Shown here: positions 9,025 through 21,043 of the stretch, piece by piece
Position numbering within the stretch: position 1 is the first letter of the stretch
Layout: every line of letters starts with the position of its first letter
Source: Isoetes taiwanensis
Lineage: Eukaryota > Streptophyta > Lycopodiopsida > Isoetales > Isoetaceae
Direction: 5' to 3'
NCBI GenBank assembly: GCA_021234155.1
Contig: JAJEKV010000027.1
Coordinates: 10,860,716 to 10,924,715, forward strand
DNA length: 64,000 nt
Made by a program: the position numbers and the translations under genes
Notes under the pieces: generated by a model
Databases searched by the model: none
The model's input: the letters and a program-made list of their open reading frames with translations, nothing else
What the model was told of the DNA's origin: nothing

Positions 9025-9954
9025 GTCGCATTTTATCCAGGGGGCACAGTCTGGGAACAGAGATTGTCTGAGCTCAGTGCAGAAGCTCCGCAGCCCTAAT
9101 TAGGCTGTCCACGCAGCCCTGATTAGGCTTTTCACAGAGCCCTAATTGGGCACGGCACCTTACGTGGCCACCCTCCCCTAATCCTGATAATGCAAGATTC
9201 TATAAACAACCTTGTCTAAAACGAAGACATGAGACGTAGCTTGCCATCAAATAAATTAGACCTCATATTCTATTATAATGTGTTTGAAGCCTTTATCTTT
9301 AACTAAGAACCCCTAAGGTTGCCTTTGATCTAAGATTATCTTTACTTAAGAACCCCGAAGGATTGCCTTTGGTCGAAGAGAGAAACATTTCCATTTTCAT
9401 AACATTAACGCTCTAAATCCACTCAAAGCCTTTGGCTGTCTCCATGACAGAGGACTGAATACCACAGGTTTGGCAGTCTAAACAACATAAAATTTATCCG
9501 GCTTGTCTTTCATGAATAGAATTGTTTGACATGATGATTGTCAAGACTCTTCAGGTTTTGAATACAATTTTTTTTTTGACAAATAGATAGATTCTGGAGA
9601 CAAGAAAGAATAATTATGCATGGCATGCCCTTATGTCACATATGGTTCATCAATAATGTGTGTCGTATAATAAGGCTTGATACACAAGAACCATTAAGGT
9701 GTTCAGTTACAATTACCGTATAATAAATCTTGTTACACAAGAACAATTAGGGTAATCAGTTACATAAAACCATTGTTGTAAAAAAGACCTCAAGTGTGGT
9801 ACAACAACTTTTCTCATAAATAAAGCATTTTGCAAATATCTCTTATCAGTTTAAGCAAGTAGGATATCATGCTATTTTTTATAGGATGGGGTGCTATTTC
9901 TGGAGTGATAAATCATGCAAATGCCTGGCTAGACAAACAATATATGTGGGATAC
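9025..9954. other. Intergenic, no gene recognised
   Basis: AT-rich sequence with frequent stops in all frames. Short paired motifs (AAGAACCCC(T/G)AAGG near 9305 and 9350; ACACAAGAAC(C)ATTA near 9680 and 9735) suggest old duplications. I see no tRNA or conserved ORF. Confidence 0.5.
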
Positions 9955-10860
9955 AAGATATATGAGGACTAGCATCGCTCTTACTATATGTCGAGGAAGC
10001 CCTTTAATATTGACCTTGAAGCATTCTTGAACCTATAAATACAATTTGTTCAACGTTTCTAATAAATCAGACAAATACTATTATGCACAAAATAAATGAA
10101 CCAACCTGATTAAGCGCTTCAGACTCTGAAGTGGAGGCAAGAAATGTTGTTGTCGATCTATTTGTTTCAAAATGACCTGTTTTACCAACCTGGAATCCAA
10201 TATAACTTGAGTAAACTGCTACCAAAAGATAAAGCATTAAAACAGTACATGATGGGAAACAATACCCTGTGCAAGTATGTGTCAATAGAATTTGGCATGT
10301 CATAGTTGATGACAAAAGTGACTTATTCTACCTCTATTCCTCTGCCAACTAAGTCTGTCGCAACAAGAAATCTTCTATGGCCCTACTTGAAACCTTTGTA
10401 GCATGTAAAGTAAAAACTATGGTGCCTTGAAGAGTCCAAAATACTCAACAAAGACTACATATCAAGTCACAAAGTGTCTTGTCACACGCATCAAGAATGA
10501 AGTGCCGTAATGATTTTCAAACCAGAGCCTTTCCCCTTGTCAGCCGAAGGATGCGCCCAGGTGTGCTAAACAGAACATGTGGACACCATTTTTAAAATCT
10601 CTTTGTGCATTTTTATATTTACGCCACTATAAAAGACTGCTAACATTACATCTGGTAGGTATGTGCTAAATCTTTCAAACTCATGACATATCTGCATTTT
10701 AGATACCAAAAAAGTTATGAATAGGCTCAACTTGCTACAATGTTGAGAGAACAAATGCCGTAGCTCTCCCAATTTCTGATTTTATTTGTGTGTCCAAACC
10801 TTTTTCTTCTCTCCTTCGAGTAAGCTGTCTCAACGCCAATGCTCTTGTTAGCTTAGCATG
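9955..10860 (-). pseudogene. UAP56/DDX39-type DEAD-box RNA helicase pseudogene
   Basis: Minus-strand blocks in the gene's order are unmistakable for UAP56: [27 protein letters not shown] with [106 protein letters not shown]. Intron-like gaps remain, so it is not a processed copy. It is broken by frameshifts and stops, the DECD box reads DACD, and the HRVGRAGR motif is degraded to VGKTGH. UAP56 normally unwinds RNA for mRNA export and splicing. This copy cannot do so. Upstream exons may lie around 10900-11700 but I could not confirm them. Confidence 0.85.
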
Positions 10861-12235
10861 CATGGGTTAATAAATTGCTGCTTGAGATAGATGGAGTTTT
10901 CTACAGAAAGTACTTTACAGAAATAGGATACATATGAGATTAATAGCATCCTCCACAAATCCAACTATAAAAAAAACTCAAAATATATAAAAAGACATCA
11001 ACAATGTAAAAACATCATTTTCATTAGCTATACGCCTTGTGTATCCAGTGATCTTACATTTACAACTTGTGCCCTTCCTGAAGTCCATCACTGTTATCCA
11101 TGAAAGACATCTTAAGTCACAAATAGTGCAGTTCATTCCAAGCTGGAAAATGGTTGGTTCAACTGTTCATTGCCAAACAGCAAAGGAACATCCACAAACA
11201 AGAAAATTAAAGTAACCATAAAACTAGAGATTCATTTTCCTGCAACAAACATAGACATACAAAATGACAATACACAATAAGCAAGTTCAATGTCGTTTTA
11301 ACTTGCATACTTCCTTAGCTTACCATGCGAGCTGCAACAGATTTACCATTACCAGACTTGGAGAATAGCCATTGAGGAGAAAGTAGTGTATTGTCTAAAG
11401 GACATAAATCTCAAGACAATTTCTTAAATGCATCAGTTATGTGCCAATCAAATATGACAATGACATTTAATTATACAACTTTCTTCTTATGAAAACGCCA
11501 TTGATAAGTAATATTATGCATGTAAACATATTGTTTACAGAAAAAACTTTTAACACAAGAAATGGCCACGGCAAGCGAGACAGTTTGACCCCAAAATAGT
11601 TCAAGAGAAGTACCTTTCAGAGAACCAAGCAATAATTTGGGCGGGCCAAATTCAGAAGAATTTTCATCTGCAATAATTAGATAGATTGTCAACCATGGTA
11701 AAGCTCGACATCAGACATCTTGACATTCAAAAGGTTCCTTCTTTCTTGTACTTGGGCAATAATTTTTTTTTTCCTTGGAGGTAGGAATGGCATGTAGAAA
11801 TGGGCAGATGACAGCGCCATAGCCAGAAAGATCTAGTCTGGCGAAAAGCGGAAAAAACAAGCCCTAATTATATTCTGGCTTTCGAGACTTGTTCTTCCTT
11901 GCAAGAAGTCAAATAGCGATAAAAGGAAGAAGAAACCTTGAAGAGAAGATGACGGCAGCAGGGAAAGAATTTCAATGGAAGAGAAATCACGACCCATCCT
12001 ATCTCCGTGTCCTTTTTTCCCTTTTTCTAATTTCCCTGGCCTTAGATCATAAGAAGGGAGGATCTAATGGTATAGACATTGACACCTCCGATTTTGGTGA
12101 GGTGGACCTGCGACGTGGATAGCTTAGAATTGCTTGAAAGGTTGTAGGCCCGGTAGGGCTGGTGTGCTAAAAAAATATAGATTCAATAGATAAAATAGGC
12201 ATGTATTTCATATTTTAAAATCATAGGTGCCCCCT
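10861..12235. other. Intergenic, no supported gene
   Basis: AT-rich with stops in all frames. The 77-codon frame at 11889-12122 (+) and the 73-codon frame at 11471-11692 (-) have no recognisable motif. A weak match near 11340-11400 (- strand, SKSGNGKS) might be an eroded Walker A exon of the helicase pseudogene. Confidence 0.4.
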
Positions 12236-12239
12236 GTCA

Positions 12240-12805
12240 TAAATGGCCATAATCAAAACAAGAGGCACCCAGAAGCCCCAACATACGATCTAGGCCATAG
12301 GATGGACAGATCCGACGACTGAGATAGTCCAGGGTACACCTCGTTTAGAATATAGAGCACAATAACAAGGGGTTCCAGGGGGATTTGATATGGATGCATA
12401 AATCACTATCCTTGAGACCAAAGACCATACCCCCAAAACAATTGAGTAGCTTATTATTAAAAGGAAAAAAAAAAAAAAAAAAAAAACGTAGAGATAATAG
12501 ATAAAATAAGCACGTTAATTTGCTTATTGCATTGGTTAAAGCATTCTTATTAGGATATCAAATTATTTTAGTAGAGGTTTGAGTCTCCGTATCTCAAATT
12601 ATAAAATATTAGGTGAGCTCATATAGAGATGAGTCCCAGTATTTCATATTCCAAACCTTTAGGAGAACCAATATTCCATTAGATGCCCCCAATTATAAAT
12701 GACCATAACCGAGACAAGAGGCACCCAGAAGCCCCAACATACGATCTAAGCCATAGGATGGACAGAACCGACGATTGAGATAGTCCAGGATGCACCTCGT
12801 GTATG
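12240..12805. repeat. Direct repeat pair of about 100 bp
   Basis: A segment containing AAGAGGCACCCAGAAGCCCC, ending at a GATAGTCCAGG-type block, occurs at about 12258-12345 and 12714-12800 with few differences. The first copy lies just outside the left arm of the foldback repeat and the second in its loop. Confidence 0.8.
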
Positions 12806-13150
12806 ACTGGGCGTCTATGATTTTGAAATATGGAATACAAGTATGCCTAAGATTTTAGAATATAAAATACTGGGACCTATCTCTATACGAGTTCGGCTAA
12901 GGTTTTAGATTTTGATGTACGGAGACTCAAACCTCTGCAAAAAAAATTCAATATCATAATAAAAATGCTCCAATCAATGCAACCAACAAGGTAACGTGTT
13001 TATTTTTTCTATTGAATCTATGTTTTTCTTTTTCTTTTTCTTTTTAATAATAACATATTCAATTGTTTTAGGGTTATGGTCTATGGTCTCAAGGATTCAT
13101 GCATTTATATTAAATCCCCCTAGAACCTCCTATTATTGTGCTACATATTC
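12355..13150. repeat. Large imperfect inverted repeat (foldback)
   Basis: The arm at about 12355-12670 is largely complementary to 12850-13145. Shared blocks include AGCACAATAA, GAGGTTTGAGTCTCCGTA, CTTGAGACCA.AGACCATA and AAAACAATTGA. The arms are about 300 bp with point differences and small gaps, and the loop is about 180 bp. It could be a foldback element or two copies of a repeat in opposite orientation. If transcribed it would form a long hairpin. Confidence 0.8.
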
Positions 13151-14288
13151 AATTTCTCAGATCGCAGATTGAGGTGCATCCATCTAGAGAATATGGATGC
13201 ATCAAATGCATAGTACGTCATTCATACAGAGTATCTACCTACCCTGAGGATTGTAATCCATTAAAGTTGTACTCATAAGTATTATTACATGACACTTGTT
13301 GAATATTAATGTATGCGATGGTGGAGCATTGATGGCAATGCACTTTTTCGATGACAAAATAAAAACAAACCACGTGTTCCCAAGGGGCCACCCTTGGTGC
13401 TTCATCAACATCTTGTCCTTTTTGTGTAATGAATGATTTCTTTTAATTTAAGTCTATGGGAACTCGTATGTTGGATTGAAGTCATGGGATTGAATTTAGG
13501 GTATACGCACATAGCTGGGGGGCATTTTCGCTCACTCCAAGCATAACACCAGCACCCCCCTAACAAATCTTTTTTTTATTTTTATCTCTTTTTCTTAGAA
13601 GTCCGTTTGGGCTGAAATTTTATTGAATGCATGATAGAGAAAAAAAAAAAAAAAGTAATTTTTTTCAAATACAAAGAAAATAGTTTTTAAAAGGTAGCAC
13701 AACCACCATGTGTCGCCCGACATAAAAACTGCCCCCCACCTTTGTGCTTACACCCTTGACCAATATTAATTTTGTAAGGATTTTAAGTCTACCATGTGTA
13801 CAACATGAAAAGCAAATTAAATATATAAAACTAGCTAGGAGGCCTTTAAATTTTGCATTGGCAATATGAGTTTGACTTTGACAAATTTCATATTCATTAA
13901 CGTACAGGTACCCAATCTCCATTCTATATACAATCTCTTGAATAACTCTATTTCAATACTACATAGCAAACACAAGGAGGGGCCAATATGAGAACAAATG
14001 ATATCCATATCCTCCTCATATTCCTATTCTAATACTACACATCACAATGAATGCAAGAAGAGGCCAAATAGAGAATGAATTTAGATGTGTCGTGTAGATA
14101 TAGAAGCATGAATTGGCTCGTGTATAGACCATACATTCTCATGGCTAATGTAGCTCGTGGTAGGCCAAAATGAGTTAATACAAAAGAAAAAAGCAAAATG
14201 TATGTGGCATGCTATAATACCAACCAGCAAACTTGCATATTAATGTAGCATCATCTACCACATTCATGGATTCATAAGCTGCCTATCA
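13151..14288. other. Upstream region of the transporter gene
   Basis: AT-rich intergenic DNA with A/T tracts. No gene seen. It should contain the promoter of the gene starting at 14289, but I cannot single out a TATA box with confidence. Confidence 0.4.
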
Positions 14289-16184
14289 TTGGCAAAGCAT
14301 ATATGGGCTGGTAGCAGTACATGCTTAAAACTAAAAATGGAAAAATTGGAGGCTTCATCAAAGTGCGATAAAGGCGGTGGCTTCAAGATGCATGTGGCCT
14401 TGATACTGGCACAAGTAGCTTTTGCCGGATTTGAGGTTCTCTCTAGATTATCATTGGAAAAAGGGGGCGGAGGCATACCATTCACTTTCTACCGAAATTG
14501 TATTGCTACATTCCTTCTAGCTATGGCCTCTATATTACTAGAGAGGTATATATCATTAATCTATGCATCTAACTTAGACATTTTGCTATTATATATAGAG
14601 GAGGCATAAGTTTTTGAACGCTTTGCTATTATGTATAGACACAAGCATCCCCACATCAGCCTGGCCATGGTTATGACTGTCTTTAGTTTGGGCTTTCTTG
14701 GGTAAGCTCAGTATTGCTGCTATACATACGCATGTTTATTTCTAATTCTTATGACATTCCTTTAGCATTACAATGAATCAGGTCCTCTACATGGTTGGGT
14801 TGAGCTTTACTTCTGCCACTTTTGCTTCCGCTCTTAGAAATGTGACACCAATGTTAACATTTCTTTTGGCCGTCATCTTCAGGTATTTATATCATTGGAC
14901 CTCTTCATTATTATTCATTTTTCTTAAAGACATGTCAATTTGATTGCTTTCTTTCTAATGTCCTCAGGATGGAGAATGTAAATTTTAAGAGGTCTGATGG
15001 AGTATTAAAAATACTTGGTTGTATGTTTGGGTCATGCGGAGCAATAATACTATCCATCTATGAAGGACCTTTGCTAATATCAAGCAATTTTGGCAATTCA
15101 AGAAGGGAAACCCATACAAAAAATTTATTAGTGAAATTCCACATTCTTCGAGTCATACATATGGAAATGGAATCTTGGACCCTTGGAGTTGTGTGCTTGC
15201 TCATCTCCTTTTTGGCATTTGCAATATTTCTCATTCTTCAGGTGAATTATATTATTGTTTGCTAATTCTCAAGCCCTTGACGTGCTTCTAAACATTACTT
15301 ATTTGTTGAAAGGCACATGCATTGAGGACTTGCCCTACACCAATTACACTTGCGGCATGTGGATGTTTTGCTAGCCTTTTGCAGCTACCTGTATTATCAA
15401 CCATATATAAAACAAAGAGATCAAAATGGGTGTCCATATCAAAGGGAGAAGGAATTAGCATAGCATATGCGGTAATCTATTGCTTTTCATTGTATACTTG
15501 TCTATTATTGCGTTAAACTGAAAATACTTTGATTAATAGGGGATTATTGGATCGGGGTTTGTATCAGCCATCCAGTCATGGGGGGTTCATAGAGGAGGTC
15601 CTGTTATTGTTGCTGCCTACCAACCATTGGAGACTATCATTACTACATTTATTGGATTTTTTGTCTTGACAGAATCTTTGTACTTGGGAAGGTACTTGAT
15701 TTGCAGTATAATCTTAAGAGTGGAGTAGAATAGATTTTTTTTAATGCACCAATAGGCCATGGTGTGTAGAACTACATTGTTAATGTTTTTATTGTGCATG
15801 TGCAGTGTTGTTGGAGGAATCCTTGTCATAAGTGGGCTGTATTTGCTAATATGGGGCCAACTGAAGGAACATCAAGTTGATGAGCTTGCACCAAATACTC
15901 TAGACATTTACCGTGATTCAGCAGCTTCATTTAGTGTTGCTTGGGATGTGGACATTGCAAAGGTTGCATCAAACTTTGATGATTATATACCCTCCACAAG
16001 AAGTTCATTAGAATTGTCTAGATGGTTGGCTTCAAATCGAAATTCCCAAGATATTTCCAATATTGATCGACCAGTGAGAACCAACTCCAAAGATAATTAT
16101 AAAAGTTCTGTCAATGCCACTTATGAGAACAAGGAATTTGGGCCTTTGCAATGGGAAAAGGTATTTCATGCTAATCATGTATAG
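14289..16184 (+). CDS. WAT1-related (UMAMIT, EamA-family) transporter, seven exons
   Basis: Exons inferred from conserved segments and GT/AG borders: 14289-14545, 14639-14701, 14766-14882, 14968-15241, 15313-15471, 15540-15691, 15806-16184. The protein shows the expected order of membrane helices: LILAQVAFAGFEVLSRLSL, FYRNCIATFLLAMASILLER, ISLAMVMTVFSLGFLG, YMVGLSFTSATFASALRN, TPMLTFLLAVIFR, GVVCLLISFLAFAIFLILQ, PITLAACGCFASLLQLPVL, VSAIQSWGVHRGGPVIVAAY, IITTFIGFFVLTESLYLG and VVGGILVISGLYLLIWG. The family exports amino acids or auxin-like compounds from the plasma membrane or tonoplast; the substrate cannot be told here. All exons join in frame and no stop is seen, so it looks intact. The start could instead be the in-frame ATG at 14337. 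The cytosolic tail of about 100 residues is polar. Confidence 0.85.
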
Positions 16185-17249
16185 GCCTAGCACGACCAAA
16201 TTTTGATGACCAACGACTTTGTATTGTACAGCCAGTTACATACAATGAATCCCTAATAGGATGCTTTGCAAGTATACCAATTTTACATCCCATTGTAAAA
16301 ATGCCAGTAACCACCTGCTACATATGTACGATCACTTTGATACATCTTTATCTAAGTGCGTAAGGTGCTTGCATCTTAAGATAAATGTGTGTGCATCAAC
16401 ACTAGCATCTAACATAGATGCATCACATATATAGTTTTTTTTTAAATGCCGTAACTATGTTTACCCTAATTCCCTTTCCACTTTTGATCCAACAATAGGG
16501 ACATTTTGAAGTGTTTTTCCATTTGTTGTAATCTATTTTAGCTTTTGAGTCTCTGTTTTGAGACCATGGAGGTCGATTTTAACAACCCAAAATTGTGATG
16601 CAAAGGTCAAGGGGAATTGATTTTGCCTTAGGAAGCTGGAAGAGCCAGTTTTTGCAACTCAGAGTCAGGTTTTTGCAGAGGACAGGTCAACGTGGTCAGG
16701 TTTTACTTGGTTAGGATTTTCAAATTGATTCTAGCAAGCTCCTTTAATCAGTTATGTACCAAATCAATTCTACCTAGTCTAGAGATCAAATCGGTCCAGC
16801 AGCAACTAGCCTATAGCATATTACAAGCATAACAGGAAATCGATTTTGGAAAATAATGCTTGCTTTTGATGGATCTGCTACTTAAGAGGTGAGTGAAAAA
16901 AAATTTATTCACAAATCAATTCAAGCCTTTGTTAAATTTCTGCTGCATCCAATTTACAATGAAGCCTAAGAACAAGTTATGGGTGGTGCCTGCTCAAAAA
17001 TCCAGCCAGTTTTAGGTGCAAGTAAAACGAGTGGAAATAAACATTTCACTTGTAAATTTTGTAGCCACTCATCCACTGGCATGCTTGGAGAGTTAGAGGC
17101 ACACTTAGCAGGCTAGAAAGGCAAAGGGATCAAAAAATGCCCTTTGTATCCAACTACTATGAGAGAAGGAATCATAATAAGAAAGGGATGGACTCATTTA
17201 CTATGGTACGATTCATCAACAACTATTGCAGACTCAGCCTCGGTTACTC
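16185..17249. other. Intergenic, no gene recognised
   Basis: Downstream of the transporter gene. Stops in all frames and no repeats beyond simple sequence. 17140-17249 may be a divergent 5' part of the adjoining LINE fragment. Confidence 0.4.
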
Positions 17250-17906
17250 CTATTCCTCCTCCACAATGGAAAAGTGTTTGGATATGGGTATGGGATAAGC
17301 TGCTTCATCCCAAAGTAGTGGTTTTGTGGTGGCAAGTGATCCATAGATGCCTCAGAGTCAACAGGTTGGTCCATAAAATGGATAATCGGATTTCAGAGCT
17401 CTGTCCTTTATGCCTGCAAAGGGTTGAGAGTATTGAGCATTGTTTTTTCTTGTGTAAGCGGCTCAGCAGGCATGGTCTTGGTTGTTGACCCTATTTGGCA
17501 CGTCTCGATCTAGCAAGCAAATTTTGCTTGCTATCTACCCTGATGCTTGGCCCAAACTATGGAAACGAGCTTGTGGCTGGCTTTTATGGCCAATCTCGAA
17601 GAGAAGGAGGTTGTTTATCTTAAGGGCGTAGATACTGCAGATGAGATTGTTCTTCAGTGGGCACAAAATAAAATTGTTATGGCTTACAATTGTTCTTCTC
17701 TTGATCAAGAGAAGAAAGTACTGATCTGGCATACTTACCTTCATATTCATTCTTTTGCATAGGCAGGTGGTTGTGCTCAGTTGGATCGGTTTGTCCACTG
17801 GGGTTATAATCCTGTCTTTGCATTTTATATTGCTCTTATAGTTCTTACTTGGTGAATAAACCTTGTCGTCCTTCAAAAAAAAAAAAGAAAAAGAGAAAAA
17901 AAAAAG
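17250..17906 (+). mobile_element. LINE 3'-end fragment (plus strand)
   Basis: The translation gives PPPQWKSVWIWVWDKLLHPK, then the reverse-transcriptase zinc-binding motif (MDNRISELCPLCLQRVESIEHCF) with a frameshift after it. The 3' end is CTTGTCGTCCTTC followed by an A-rich tail (17874-17906). It is the same family as the minus-strand LINE at 18714, whose tail has the same CGTCCTTC-A(n) ending. 5'-truncated and dead. Confidence 0.85.
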
Positions 17907-18700
17907 AGGTGGAGAAGGAGGATCAGATGTTGCAGGTTGTTTACTTTCCCTTCAAGAAGAAGGAGAACCAAATCAAGAACAAGACCCATCATCTTCTCTT
18001 ATGCATTTAGCCATAAGGCAATCTACGGTTACAAGGATGGCATTAGCGGATTTGGAAGTTGGTAAAATGTTGATTAAATGTAATCTTCCATTCAAAATTC
18101 TAGACACTTCTAGTTAGTAAATGATAGAGGCTTTGTCACAAATAGGTAAGAGGACCTCATGTCCATCTTTGTTTCAACTCAAAACAAGGTTAATCGTCGC
18201 TATGCATGGGAACAATATCACACGAAATATCTCAAATTGAAAGAAAATGGACTCGCTCTAGGTGCACCTTGATGTTGGATGGATGGGTTGACACGAGAAA
18301 GAGAGGCCTTTACAATGCCATGATTTCTTCTGCTTTTGGTACAATTTAAACAAAATCACTTGACATGTGTGGTGCAGGTGTGATGGTTACAGGAGTGCTA
18401 CTAGTTGAAAAGATGAGAGAAGTTATTGAGGAATTTGGCCCACAAAATATTGTCCAGATGAATAACTGATAATAGCTCAAATTGTGTTTCCATGGGAAAC
18501 TTGTCAGAGGAGGAGTATAAGAGGTTGGTATGGACACCTTGTGCTTCTCAGTTCGAACCTTTTATTGAAAGATATTGATGCCATAAGCTCTTACCACGAG
18601 TAAGCTAATAGTGTCTTTGTTCATGTGAAAGAAGAAAGCTTTAGCCAAATACCTCGCGAGTATGCCAAGTTGGAACTCCTCAGACTAGCCAATACACGGT
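17907..18700 (+). pseudogene. hAT-type transposase (DUF659) pseudogene
   Basis: Across several frames I read LIKCNLPFKILDTSS, then CTLMLDGWVDTRKRGLYNAM, GAGVMVTGVLLVEKMREVIE, EFGPQNIVQMNN and EYKRLVWTPCASQFEPFIE. This matches the order of the DUF659 part of plant hAT-like proteins (DGWTDTR...VVEEVGxxNVVQVVTDN...PCxxHC). It is broken by stops and frameshifts and lacks the C-terminal dimerisation domain. It sits between two LINE tails in opposite orientation. Confidence 0.75.
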
Positions 18701-18713
18701 TTGGTTCAAGATT

Positions 18714-20724
18714 TATTTTTTTTTTTTTCTTTTTTTGAAGGACGACAAGCTTTATTATTCACCAACTACAAACCAGAGCAACATAAAATGCAAAGGCAGG
18801 ATTATAACCCCAGTGGACAAACTGATCCAACTGAGCACAACCACCTGCCTATGCAAAAGAATGAATCTGAAGGTAAGTATGCCAGATCAGTACTTTCTTC
18901 TCTTGATCAAGAGAAGAACACTTGTAAGCCATAACAATTTTATTTTGCGCCCACTGAAGAACAATCTCATCTGCAGTATCTACGCCCTTAAAGATAAACA
19001 ACCTCCTTCTCTTCCAGATTGACCATAAAAGCCAGCCACATGCGAGATGAAAAGCTCGTTTCCGTAGTTTGGGCCAAGCATCAGGATAGATAGCAAGCAA
19101 AATTTGCTGGCTAGATCTAGACGTGCCAAATAGGGTCAACAGCCAAGACCATGCCTGCCGAAGCCGCGCACACAAGAAAAAACAATGCTCAATACTCTCA
19201 ACCCTTTGCTGGCATAAAGGACAGAGCTCTGAAATCCGATTATCCATTTTATGGACTAACCTGTTGACTCTGTTGCCACCACAGAACTACTACTTTGGGA
19301 TGAAGCAGCTTATCCCATACCCATACCCAAACACTTTTCCATTGTGGGTGAGGGACCTGAAGATGCCACCTATTAGATGGAGGCAGGATTTCAGAATGCA
19401 CAAGCAATTTATACATAGAAGACACAAACCGCCCTGGCTGGACAACCTGATGGCAACCCCATACGACTACCTCAATCTGTGGACCAGAATCCTGTGGCAA
19501 CAATGCAGCAATACGATTCCAGATTACTCTGTCCCATCTGTACAACAAGAACTTTGTTCTAAATGCTTCCCATGACATGAGATGACCAGACTCATACCAA
19601 GCTGCAATAGTGCTGATACCAGCTGCTACCCCTCGTCGTTGAGTCTTTGGATGAACAACCACACTTAGAGGCACATTTTCTGGAGTGTCCTGCAACGGAA
19701 TCCACCAGCATGGAGCGGACAACTGAAGACATGCCTCAGGATTAATATGGAAAAGAGACCTGACAGTGTCCCAAGCAGCAAGCAACCCCTTCAGAAAGGG
19801 AGAAGCATTAGGATACGGATGCATATGATAAAGCAAAGCCCAAGGAAGAAGGGGCTTAATGGTGGCCTTATAAAATGGGAGACAATGCTGAATCGACTGC
19901 ACCAACAACCTCAGGCCAGGAGAATCATCCTTACCAATGAAAATCCTCCAAATGAACTTTGATATCATCACCTTGCTTTGGAGGTGAAAACCCAACATAC
20001 CAAGCCTACTAGCTGCCTTAGGTCTAATGCATTTCGCCAAGCTACCTTGACCACTGCTCCTAACTCATATCCACCTCAAATAAAATTTCTGACGATACGC
20101 ACAATCTCCTCCATCTTACACTGCGGAGCTAATAGAGAAGATGCCATGTAGACATGAGTATTACTAAGAACACATTTAGCCACAATGATTCTACCAGGCA
20201 TGGATAGTTTAGCTGTATTCCACCAAAACAAGTGCTTTTGCAACCCACTAATAATTTCATCCCAAGCATCTGAAGCAGAGACGTGAATTCCAACTGGGAT
20301 ACCAAGCAACTTTGTGGTATTGCCATGCAGAAGGATCTTCCATGGATAGTCCAAAATACAGGGAGGGATGGGACTGTCCAACGTCCACAAAGCTGTACAT
20401 TTTTGCCACCCTACAAGAACTCCTGATGCTAAGGAGAATGTGTCTAATAATAGCTTAGCATTACGAAGATTCTCAGCCTCGGCAATTAGGAACAAAAAAG
20501 TATCATCGGCATATTGGTTACATACCTCTTGAGAACCATCGTCCATTGGGAGGCCTTGAATAATGCCATCTTGGGTAGCCACGGAGAAGAGCTGGGATAA
20601 TACTTCTACCACAATTGTGAAAAGCAAGGGTGCTAAGGGACAACCTTGCCGAATTCCTCTACCCACTACAAAAATATCCGATGGCTCACCCTGGAAAAGG
20701 ACAGTAGATCTGGCTGATGTATGG
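18714..20724 (-). mobile_element. LINE (L1-type non-LTR retrotransposon), 3' portion
   Basis: On the minus strand: GRGIRQGCPLAPLLFTI and the catalytic YADDTFLF (20076-20666), a following frame with the thumb/connection region (19249-20040), and a zinc-binding motif (ELCPLCQQRVESIEHCFFL, 18849-19247). It ends in CGTCCTTC plus a poly(A) tail (T-tract at 18714-18737). Frameshifts near 20050 and 19250 break the ORF. The 5' continuation is at 28437-28565, separated by the 7.7-kb DNA transposon. The join is in frame (NVMK|LHTSARSTVLFQGEPS). Confidence 0.88.
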
Positions 20725-20755
20725 AGCTGGGTGAAAGTATGCTGGTGGGTATCAA

Positions 20756-20779
20756 AAGCATGCGTCCGGACGCATGCTT
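20756..20779. repeat. 24-bp perfect palindrome in the transposase-side end
   Basis: AAGCATGCGTCC followed by its exact inverse, 27 bp inside the terminus. Copy 2 has the related ACATGTCCGGACAGTG at about 42811-42826, also near its transposase-side terminus. The shared core GTCCGGAC is a candidate transposase or host-factor site. Confidence 0.8.
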
Positions 20780-21043
20780 ATAGCAGCGTTTTAGCCCGCT
20801 TAAAGCACCCCTGCTTTTGCTTAATTTGGGGTGCTGATGGGTGTAACTGCCCGTCATTTTTTTTTACGCCCTTCATGTACTAACACGTCCACCTCACGAA
20901 TGAACCGTTAGGAAAATGATTGTGGGTTTTTGGCTGGATTTTCGCGCGAGTGGTGTGGTAGTACGTTGCAAATTGGATTACTTCGTCATGGGCCGCGAAA
21001 ATTCTCCCTCCAATTCACTTATCCTCCCTCTCTCAGGAATTTC

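Noticed and set aside
11889-12122. 77-codon plus-strand ORF as a gene
   Set aside because: No motif, no context and no repeat support. Length is within chance expectation.
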